NCBI GenBank assembly: GCA_016209605.1
Contig: JACQVS010000120.1
Coordinates: 1 to 51,524 of the forward strand
Length of the DNA: 51,524 bases
Direction: 5' to 3'
From: Planctomycetota bacterium
GTDB lineage: Bacteria; Planctomycetota; UBA8108; JACQVS01
Shown: positions 1-6,331 of the stretch, one piece after another
How the letters are laid out: every line of letters starts with the position of its first letter
Numbering within the stretch: the first letter of the stretch is position 1
Made by a program: the position numbers and the translations under genes
Notes under the pieces: generated by a model
What the model was told of the DNA's origin: nothing
Seen by the model: the letters and a program-made list of their open reading frames with translations, nothing else
The model's database searches: none

Positions 1-408
1 AGCGGCGAACGGCCGGAGGGGCCGGGCGCCACGGAGTGGCCGGCCCCGAGGCCCGCCCCGAAGCGAGGCGCGAGAGCGCCGAGACGGAGGGGGCAGCTCT
101 CTGAGGGCGGCGGCGACGCGGAGGAGGTCATAGGTCTGGGTGTGCTGGCAGCCGAAGTGCTTCTCGGCGTACTGGGCGATCGAGCTGAAGCCGAGCTGGA
201 GGTAGAGCCTTGAGGAGTCCATGGCGAGGAGCGCCTGGAGGAACTTCCGCCGGGCCAGGTTGCCGACCTTGAAGGCCTTGAGGAGAATGAGGTGTAATTC
301 CTCCGCAGTGATGGCCGGCGGGTTGTCGAGCGGCGGCGCGGCGGCATTTTTATCGGCGCTTTTTTCGGCGGCGCAGGTTTCAGTCGGAGATTCGGGGCAG
401 GCGCACAT
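1..408 (-). CDS. HNH-endonuclease-like protein, N-terminal part, cut by window edge
   Basis: An open frame starts at ATG 408 behind a strong AGGAGG ribosome site (spacing about 5) and runs off the left end of the window (136 codons visible). Residues 35-105 resemble the N-terminal helical domain found ahead of HNH nuclease domains in many planctomycete and myxobacterial proteins: an MDSSRLYLQLGFSSIAQYAE motif, then HFGCQHTQTYDLLRVAAALR. The catalytic HNH part would lie outside the window. After residue 106 the sequence becomes Arg/Gly/Pro-rich and unlike the family; this stretch coincides with GC-rich hairpins at 18-80, so the frame may have been altered by a palindromic insertion or shift. 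Family assignment is from memory of related proteins and is moderate. Confidence 0.6.
   Translation of the reverse strand, partial: MCACPESPTETCAAEKSADKNAAAPPLDNPPAITAEELHLILLKAFKVGNLARRKFLQALLAMDSSRLYLQLGFSSIAQYAEKHFGCQHTQTYDLLRVAAALRELPPPSRRSRASLRGGPRGRPLRGARPLRPFAA
18..80. repeat. Pair of GC-rich hairpins inside the HNH-like reading frame
   Basis: GGGGCCGG (18-25) and CCAC (29-32) pair with GTGG (36-39) and CCGGCCCC (40-47), leaving a GCG bulge and a GGA loop. A second hairpin pairs GGCGC (67-71) with GCGCC (76-80) around a GAGA tetraloop. The style, closely spaced perfect short hairpins of unrelated sequence, recurs at 12193-12254 and 21586-21709. Confidence 0.55.
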
Positions 409-565
409 GGAGTCCTCCTATTCGGGCGTATGGGTTTCTGGAAGCCTGAGAGACGATGGCATCTATAAAGCAAACACGATGCCAGAAGGAGGAGGGCCTA
501 CGTTTTTGCGCAAGTCTTGATTTCTCGAGCTTGGCATTCAGTCCCAGTAGGAATTTGACCGCGAG

Positions 566-622
566 AGGTGTCCGGATCCGGACAGGTGTCCGGATCCGGG
601 CGGACAGATGACCGGAACCGGA
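566..622. repeat. Tandem 18-bp palindrome-containing repeats
   Basis: AGGTGTCCGGATCCGGAC (566-583) is followed directly by AGGTGTCCGGATCCGGGC (584-601) and a degenerate third copy ending in ACCGGAACCGGACAG. Each unit contains the palindrome CCGGATCCGG. Such arrays can be operators, or the repeated ends of IS21-type elements, but no transposase lies nearby, so the role is unknown. Confidence 0.6.
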
Positions 623-725
623 CAGCTATGGGTAAGGATCAAGGGGGCTTGCCTCCTTGCGGGTGCTGGCAGAGCCCGGCAGGGGGGATGCAATTTCGTT
701 CATACAACCTCATGCCGGTCAGAGC

Positions 726-755
726 TTGATCTCTCCGCCTAAATCCACTTAAATG
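726..755 (+). promoter_or_regulatory. Possible sigma-70-type promoter for the peroxiredoxin
   Basis: TTGATC (726-731) and TAAATG (750-755) are separated by 18 bp, about 40 bp ahead of the start codon. The match is weak and based on pattern only. Confidence 0.25.
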
Positions 756-796
756 AGATACTTTCAACTGGGCCACATATCAAGGAGTAGACCGCC

Positions 797-1378
797 ATGA
801 AGCTTTTTTGTTCTGTTCTCGCTGCGTTAGCCGTCGGATTCTCGGCTTTGTTCCTGCCGGCCGAGGAGAAAAAAGTTGATGAGAAAAAGCCCTCTGCTGA
901 AAAGAAACCGGCCCTCAAGGAGGGCGACAAGGCCCCCGACTTCAAGCTCGTGGGCTCCGACGGCAAGGAGTACACCCTCAAGCAGTTCGCCGGCAAGCAG
1001 GCCGTCGTCATCGCGTGGTTCCCCAAGGCCTTCACCGGCGGCTGAACCGCGGAGTGCAACTCGCTGCGTGACAGCGGGGCCGAGATCCGCAAGTTCGACG
1101 TCGCCTATTTCGCGGCCAGCACCGACGACGCCGAGACCAACAAGAAGTTCGCCGAGTCGCTGAAGCTCGACTACCCCATCTTGAGCGACCCGGCAAAGAA
1201 AACCGCCGCCGCCTACGGCGTGCTCAACGAGAAGGCCGGCTTCGCCAACCGCCACACCATTTACATCGACAAGGATGGCGTGGTCAAGCACATCGACACG
1301 AAGGTCAATCCCAAGGACCACGGCAGGGACGTCGCCAAGAAGCTCGAGGAGCTGAAGATTCCCAAAAAGGGCAAGTGA
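797..1378 (+). CDS. Secreted thioredoxin-fold peroxiredoxin, probable selenoprotein (TGA = Sec at residue 83)
   Basis: Thiol peroxidase of the AhpC/TSA (BCP-like) type, 193 residues when TGA 1043-1045 is read as selenocysteine. Residues 1-22 form a signal peptide, so it acts outside the cytoplasm. A Lys/Glu-rich linker leads to the thioredoxin fold (about 38-193). The family active site PxxFTxGC appears as PKAFTGG-TGA-TAEC: the TGA replaces exactly the peroxidatic Cys, and Cys87 is a candidate resolving residue. The frame continues beyond the TGA with normal peroxiredoxin sequence (LDYPILSDP, AAYGVLNE, TIYIDKDG) to TGA 1376-1378. A hairpin fitting the bacterial SECIS rules lies just downstream (1060-1078). 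The start has AAGGAG about 9 nt upstream. Conventional gene calling splits this into two false ORFs (797-1045 and 1181-1378). An ordinary nonsense mutation is possible but would have to hit this one codon by chance. No sel genes are in this window. Confidence 0.88.
1043..1078 (+). promoter_or_regulatory. Bacterial SECIS element with its UGA codon
   Basis: After UGA 1043-1045, CUCGCUG (1060-1066) pairs with CAGCGGG (1072-1078) to give a 7-bp stem including one G-U pair, capped by the loop CGUGA (1067-1071). The loop lies about 21 nt after the UGA and has a G at its second position. Known bacterial SECIS elements have a short upper stem, a G in the first two loop positions and a loop roughly 16-37 nt from the UGA. 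SelB binding is inferred. Confidence 0.75.
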
Positions 1379-1385
1379 AACGGCG

Positions 1386-2378
1386 TTATTTCGCCGCTTC
1401 CTTCAGCAGCTCGCGCACCAGCCGGGCGTTCATCCACACCTGGTCCCCGAACTCCTGGAACATGCCGACGATCATCGCGTCGATCGGCTTGATGGCGGAG
1501 AGGGTCTCCTGGAAGGTCTGGCGGATCCCGGCCGTCGACAGGTTCAGCCGGCCGGCGGCCAGGACCTTGTAGACCAGGCAGGATTTCTTGACCGACCGCA
1601 CCGCCTCCAGCATGCGCTCGCGGTCGCTGGGGAGGTAGATCTCGCCGACCGGCGCCTCGCCCAGCATCCTGGCGAACTCCTCCCTGGGCCGGGTGAGGTA
1701 GTAGAGGCAGCACATGTAGTAGTCCACGTCCCACGCTTCCTCCTCGGCTCGCTTGAGCAAGGCCGGATTGTGGGTGGAGAGCCCCACCAGCGTCCCGGCG
1801 GCCCGGATCCGCTTCAGGAGATCCTTGAGCGCATCGAGCTTGCCGTCCCGATGCAGCCGCTCGGCCAGAAGGCCGTGGGGGGCGATGCCGATGGGCTTTC
1901 TCTTGGCGGCCTCTTCGATGACTTTCGGATGGCTGTCCCAGTCGGGCTTGCCGAGGAGGAGCCAGTGGAACCGGACTCCCGCGGCGCGGCAGCGCTCGAC
2001 ATCCTCGACGGTGCGCGACGCATGGCTGTTCTGCCAGGTATTGATGCCCGCCGCCTCGCAGGCGCGCAGCAGCTCCAGAACGCGCTCCGGGGAGTGGTAG
2101 TCGCTCAGGTGCTGGCTGTAGAGCTGGTTGAAGTGCGAGTAGCCGTAGATCGGATTCCCGCCGATGATCAGCCGGGTGACGCGGTGCGGCCCGAGCGCGA
2201 TGGCAGGGAGCGGCTCCGCCGACTTCTCCGCCCTGGACTCCGCATTCGCCTCCCCCGCCGCCGCGAGGCCCAGCGCGGCGAGGCCCGCCGCCGAGCCGGC
2301 GAGCTTTTCCAGGAAACCGCGCCGCGTCTCCCCCTGGCCATGACAGCAGGACTCTTCGGAATAAAATGGATCGTCCAT
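1386..2378 (-). CDS. Tat-exported aldo/keto-reductase-like TIM-barrel protein
   Basis: A 330-residue protein. The start at ATG 2378 is chosen for its GGAGG site 8 nt upstream; an upstream in-frame start at 2402 lacks one. A twin-arginine signal (TRRGFLEKLAGS) and an Ala-rich hydrophobic stretch precede the mature protein, so export of a folded protein is expected. The rest (IGGNPIYGYSHF near the start of the barrel, ACEAAGINTWQNSH, late GLSTHNP) resembles the Tat-secreted aldo/keto-reductase superfamily members common in planctomycetes. The classical Asp-Tyr-Lys-His tetrad cannot be assigned with confidence, so substrate and activity are unknown. It is convergent with the peroxiredoxin (7-nt gap) and follows the DUF4838-like gene on the same strand with about 64 nt between them, so co-transcription is plausible. 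Confidence 0.7.
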   Translation of the reverse strand: MDDPFYSEESCCHGQGETRRGFLEKLAGSAAGLAALGLAAAGEANAESRAEKSAEPLPAIALGPHRVTRLIIGGNPIYGYSHFNQLYSQHLSDYHSPERVLELLRACEAAGINTWQNSHASRTVEDVERCRAAGVRFHWLLLGKPDWDSHPKVIEEAAKRKPIGIAPHGLLAERLHRDGKLDALKDLLKRIRAAGTLVGLSTHNPALLKRAEEEAWDVDYYMCCLYYLTRPREEFARMLGEAPVGEIYLPSDRERMLEAVRSVKKSCLVYKVLAAGRLNLSTAGIRQTFQETLSAIKPIDAMIVGMFQEFGDQVWMNARLVRELLKEAAK

Positions 2379-2442
2379 CGATAAATCCTCCGTGAAATCC
2401 AATAAAACCTTTCACTTCGTTGAATCTTCCCCGGAAGCAGTT

Positions 2443-3570
2443 TCATCCTTTCCTCGGCCGCCAGGCGAGCAGCCGGGCGCCGTAGTCGGCGAGGGGCGGA
2501 TCGCCGTGCTGCGCCACGTAGTCCATGTCGATGTAGACGGCGAAGGTGGTGATGTGGCGGAGGCCGCGCGCCCCGTAGGCGTCGAGGTCGCTAGCGAAGA
2601 CCTCGCCGTTCCAGGGGATCTTAACGGCGGGCCGCTTCCACTTGGAAAAGAGCGAGGCATCGAGCCAGTACTCGAGGACCTGCGCCCCATCCCGGCCGAA
2701 AACCGCCAGGTTGGCATCGAGCGCTTCCAGGTGCCGCCGCGCCTCGCCGCCATCAGCGCTGGCGGCGCCAGCGGCGCTTGACAATGAAACGGTGCGGTCG
2801 CGCTCGATGGGAGCGAATTCGAGGAACACCCCCGGATCCGGCTTGATCTTTCCAGGCGCGGGATAGGTGCGGGCGTATGCCAGGTGGGCGACCTGGGCCT
2901 TGGGATCATCCTTCCGAAGCGTCTTCAGCATAAAGTTCTCGAGCAGCAGGGCCTGATCGCTGTCCGATAGCTCTTTGCACTTCGGGCAGCGGCAGCCGGG
3001 CACGCCGTCGTCGCCCCAGAAGAAGTAGCGGCCGGTGGTCGGCTTCAGCAGACCGGCCAGGAGCTTGACGTTCGAGGCGACGATTTCTAGCGCCTCCACA
3101 GAATGGGCGCACAAGTTGCCATCGGCGGTGCGCTGGCCGCTTTCATCCATGCGGTAGAGACCGGCATTCTTGACGAACAGCTCTCGCGGCAGGAGCTGGC
3201 GCATGGCGTGCAGCTCGTACTCCACCTGCAGGCCGAGCCGGCGGCACTTCTCCAGGAACTTCTTTCCATCGTCGCTCTGGATGAATTCCACCACCGTCCC
3301 GGGCCAGGCTGGATCGTGCAGGGCGATGGTGGTGAGCCCGGCCGCGCGGGCGCGCTCCGGCCAGTCGGCAAGGATAAAATCGTCCGGATAGATCACCACG
3401 CCGCGGGTCTGGAAGAAAACGTCCGCGGGTGGAGGCGGAAGGGGCTCGGCCGTGGGCTCGGGAGTCTTGGCGGCGCCGCCTTGCTTCGGCTCCTCCCTGG
3501 ACACGCAGGCGCCCAGGGCGCCGAGCGCCAGGCCCCCGGTGAAAGCTTTCAACCATTCTCGACGGTTCAT
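2443..3570 (-). CDS. DUF4838-like Tat lipoprotein
   Basis: 375 residues from ATG 3570, which has an AAAGGAAAGGA site directly upstream; a TTG 18 nt further out is less likely. The N-terminus combines a Tat motif (NRREWLKAFTGG) with a lipobox (LGAC), suggesting a membrane-anchored exported lipoprotein. The middle carries FFWGDDGVPGCRCPKCKELS, typical of DUF4838 proteins, which are TIM-barrel proteins related to carbohydrate-active enzymes; the two CxxC-like cysteines may bind metal. Late segments (IPWNGEVFASDLDAYGARGL) also fit that family. Precise substrate unknown; polysaccharide or uronate metabolism is a guess from family context. Same strand as the AKR-like gene downstream and the UDG gene upstream. 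Confidence 0.7.
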   Translation of the reverse strand: MNRREWLKAFTGGLALGALGACVSREEPKQGGAAKTPEPTAEPLPPPPADVFFQTRGVVIYPDDFILADWPERARAAGLTTIALHDPAWPGTVVEFIQSDDGKKFLEKCRRLGLQVEYELHAMRQLLPRELFVKNAGLYRMDESGQRTADGNLCAHSVEALEIVASNVKLLAGLLKPTTGRYFFWGDDGVPGCRCPKCKELSDSDQALLLENFMLKTLRKDDPKAQVAHLAYARTYPAPGKIKPDPGVFLEFAPIERDRTVSLSSAAGAASADGGEARRHLEALDANLAVFGRDGAQVLEYWLDASLFSKWKRPAVKIPWNGEVFASDLDAYGARGLRHITTFAVYIDMDYVAQHGDPPLADYGARLLAWRPRKG

Positions 3571-3602
3571 GGTCCTTTCCTTTTGCAAAATTTACGCTAG
3601 GC

Positions 3603-4301
3603 CTATTTCAACCCGGCCGCCGCCTTGGCCTCGGCGACGGCCGCATCCAGCATGGCCTCGGTCAAGCGGCCGGTCTGGGTGTTCTGCTGGCTGGGATGGT
3701 AGCTGGCGACGACCACCGGCCACTTCCCCGCCCAGTCGAGCCGCAGGCCGTGGGCGAACTGCGGCCTCGGCCTCGGGATGGGGAGGCCGTGGCGCTCCAG
3801 GAGCGCGAGGGCCCCATCGAAGGCGATCCTCCCCAGCGCCAGAACCGCCTTGACCTTCGCGAGCAGCCGGAACTCCGCATCCAGGAATCCCCGGCAGCTC
3901 TCGAGCTCCTGTGTCGAGGGCTGGTTGTCCGGCGGCGCGCAGCGGCAGGCGGCGGTGATGAAAACGCCTTTCAAGGTCAAGCCGTCCTGGCGATCTGTCG
4001 AGGCGGCCTGCGACGCCAGCCCCGCCTTGAAGAGGGCGCGGTAGAGCCAGTCGCCGGAGCGGTCGCCGGTGAACATGCGGCCGGTGCGGTTGGCTCCGTG
4101 CGCCGCCGGCGCGAGGCCGACCACCAAGAGCCGCGCTGCCGGGTCGCCGAAGCCCGGCACCGGCTTCCCCCAGTATTCCCAGTCGCGAAAGGCGCGGCGC
4201 CGGGTCCTGGCCACCTCCTCTCGATGGGCCACCAGGCGGGGGCAGAGCCGGCAGGCGGTGATTTGCTTCTCCAGCTCGGGAAAATCTATCATGGCGGCCA
4301 T
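3603..4301 (-). CDS. Family 5 uracil-DNA glycosylase (UDGb type)
   Basis: 232-residue base-excision repair enzyme that removes uracil and other deaminated bases from DNA in the cytoplasm. Motif A GLAPAAHGANRTGRMFTGD (62-80) and motif B HPSQQN (202-207) are diagnostic for family 5; the family-4 Glu is replaced as expected. Four cysteines (17, 20, 119 or 121, and 136) fit the [4Fe-4S] cluster seen in families 4 and 5. Length is normal. The start at ATG 4301 has no clear Shine-Dalgarno; ATG 4292 is an alternative. It lies 20 nt after the end of the upstream membrane-protein gene, so translation coupling is likely. Confidence 0.92.
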   Translation of the reverse strand: MAAMIDFPELEKQITACRLCPRLVAHREEVARTRRRAFRDWEYWGKPVPGFGDPAARLLVVGLAPAAHGANRTGRMFTGDRSGDWLYRALFKAGLASQAASTDRQDGLTLKGVFITAACRCAPPDNQPSTQELESCRGFLDAEFRLLAKVKAVLALGRIAFDGALALLERHGLPIPRPRPQFAHGLRLDWAGKWPVVVASYHPSQQNTQTGRLTEAMLDAAVAEAKAAAGLK

Positions 4302-4321
4302 AAGTCAAAGGCGTGATCGCT

Positions 4322-6292
4322 TCACTTCTCCAGCTCGAGGCGCAGGTCGGGCGCCGGCCCGCCGGCGGGAAGGTCGAACGCCTTGCGGTAGGACTTGAAA
4401 TCGGCGGTGTTGACGAAGACCGCGCAGGCGCCGCTTCCCACCCCCGGAATGCTGAAGCGGCCGGCGGCATCGGAGATGGCCTCCTGATAGAGGCTGCTCT
4501 GCAGCTCCCCGCGCTGGCCGTTCCAGGTGAAGAACACCCGGATGCCGGCCAGCGGCGCGCCGTCCTTCGAAACCACCGTCCCCTTAACGTTCAACTTGCC
4601 GACGCCGATGATCACCTCCACATGGTTTTCCTGCTCCGGCAGAACCTTGATGCCCCGCACCGAGATCTTCGGCAGCGCCCGCGTCTCGAGGAGCAGCTCG
4701 CCGGCCGGCGCTCCTTCAATGCGGAAGCGGCCCGCGTCATCGGTGGAGGCGGTCCTGGAGTTGCCCAGGGTCTGCAAGTTGCGCACCCAGATGGTGAAGC
4801 CGGGCACCGGCGCGCCGCCGGCATCCAGGAGAACGCCCTCGAGCACGCCTTCTTCGATGGGCTCGAGCGCCAGATCGAAGACGTTTTCACCGGGATCGAT
4901 CTGGAGCGGCGCCAGGGCCTTGTCGCGGTATCCCTTCTGCGGGTAGACGTAGAGGCGGTAGTCGGTGTGCGCCCGCACGCCGGTGAAGCGGAAGCTGCCA
5001 TCGGCGCTGGAAAGGGAGGAGTACTGGGCGTTGAGCTGCGTCGAGTAAAGGTATATCTTTTCCCCCGGAACGCCGTTGCCGGACTGGTCGGTGAGCCGGC
5101 CGGTCACGGTGCTGTCGCCGTCCTCCTGCCGCATCTGCAGGTCGACCTGGAACTCCTCCCGATCCTTGATCTCGTCGGAAGAGACGAACTTCTCAGCGGC
5201 GGCGTACCCTTCCTTGCGGGCCGAGACGGAAACTCCGGCGCCGGGGGACTTCTTGATCTTGACCGCCACCCGGTATTTTCCATCGCCGCCGGTGACGGCT
5301 TTGCCGCCCGGCGATGAGGCGGTCACGGCCGCCTCGGCCACCGGCTCGCCGCCGGGGCCGGTGACGGCGCCGAACAGGGTCACCTCCACCTCGACGTGGA
5401 GCACCAGGTCCACGCCTTCCGCCGGCGCGATGACGTTGCGGCGAGCGGCCGGATATCTCTCGAACGGCAGCGTCTCCACCGTGTATTCCCCATCGGTCAA
5501 CCCGTCAATGGTGAACTTCCCTTCGCCGTCGGAATGGACCTCCTCGGGCCGCTCCCTCGCCAGCACCCCATACCCGTCGGCGCGGTCCATGAGCGCCGCG
5601 GTGACGCCCACGCCGGAGATGGGCTGGCCGTCCGGAGCCAGCACCCGGCCGGAAACGCTGCGCTCATAAGGCCGCAAGGTGAGGCGGACTTCTTTTTCTT
5701 CGCCGGCGGAGACCTGCACCGGCTGCTTGACCTGCAGCCTGGGGAAGCCCGCCGCCTCCACCTGCACTTGATAGGAGCCGGCGGGTAGTCTGGTGAAGCT
5801 GGCCGTCCCTTGCTGATCGGTGCTTTGCTGCGCCTTGGTCAACAGGGAGTGGATGGCGACCGAAGCTCCCGCCACCGGCTGGCGATTGCGGTCCTCGAGC
5901 GCCACGTTGATGGCGGCCGTGCCCTCGACCTGGCCGCCGGAAGAATTTTGCCCCGCGGCGCTGCTGGTGGAACCCTGGCTCCCCTGTTCACCGGTTCCGC
6001 CCTGGGGCTGGCCGCTCCCGCCGGCGCCCCCCTTGGCGCCGCCCGGGCGCTCGCGGTTCGGCAGCGCCGTTCCCGCCTGACCCCCGGCGCCCGGCGGCGC
6101 CTGGAGACCGCCCGGATTCCCCTCGCCCGAAGAGGCGCCCGGAGCGCCGCCGCCCCTCGGCCTTTCCTTAGAGGCGGAAGCTTCCTGCTGCTCCGGCGCG
6201 CCCGGTGTGCTACCATGGTAAACCAGCCAGGCGAGGCCGGAAAAAAGAAGCAGCGAGACAATCGTGGCTGCCAGGGTGACTCGCAAGCTCAT
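4322..6292 (-). CDS. Membrane-anchored protein with repeated carboxypeptidase-regulatory-like domains
   Basis: 656 residues. A single N-terminal hydrophobic segment (about 8-25) anchors it, followed by a Gly/Ser/Pro/Gln-rich linker (about 35-130). The remainder is about six tandem beta-sandwich repeats of the CarboxypepD_reg/Cna-B-like kind; each contains a phrase like GxPVAGASVAIHS, SGVGVTAAL or PGFTIWVRNL followed by a D.GxFxIxGLxxGxY motif. These domains act as structural or binding modules outside the cell. No catalytic domain is visible. It is divergent from the beta-lactamase/VanX fusion with only 39 bp between start codons, so promoters must overlap. Confidence 0.8.
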   Translation of the reverse strand: MSLRVTLAATIVSLLLFSGLAWLVYHGSTPGAPEQQEASASKERPRGGGAPGASSGEGNPGGLQAPPGAGGQAGTALPNRERPGGAKGGAGGSGQPQGGTGEQGSQGSTSSAAGQNSSGGQVEGTAAINVALEDRNRQPVAGASVAIHSLLTKAQQSTDQQGTASFTRLPAGSYQVQVEAAGFPRLQVKQPVQVSAGEEKEVRLTLRPYERSVSGRVLAPDGQPISGVGVTAALMDRADGYGVLARERPEEVHSDGEGKFTIDGLTDGEYTVETLPFERYPAARRNVIAPAEGVDLVLHVEVEVTLFGAVTGPGGEPVAEAAVTASSPGGKAVTGGDGKYRVAVKIKKSPGAGVSVSARKEGYAAAEKFVSSDEIKDREEFQVDLQMRQEDGDSTVTGRLTDQSGNGVPGEKIYLYSTQLNAQYSSLSSADGSFRFTGVRAHTDYRLYVYPQKGYRDKALAPLQIDPGENVFDLALEPIEEGVLEGVLLDAGGAPVPGFTIWVRNLQTLGNSRTASTDDAGRFRIEGAPAGELLLETRALPKISVRGIKVLPEQENHVEVIIGVGKLNVKGTVVSKDGAPLAGIRVFFTWNGQRGELQSSLYQEAISDAAGRFSIPGVGSGACAVFVNTADFKSYRKAFDLPAGGPAPDLRLELEK

Positions 6293-6331
6293 GCACTAGA
6301 GCCTAACCGATCATCACGGATAAAACCAGAT

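Larger units (their letters stand above)
409..796. other. Intergenic region between HNH-like gene and selenoprotein gene
   Basis: No convincing gene is seen on either strand. It holds the 5' leader of the minus-strand HNH-like gene, a tandem palindromic repeat (566-622) and the probable promoter region of the plus-strand peroxiredoxin. Confidence 0.5.

Noticed and set aside
221..520. A 99-codon plus-strand frame at the left end
   Set aside because: It is antisense to the HNH-like gene, which has a good ribosome site and recognisable motifs; the plus-strand translation is low complexity.
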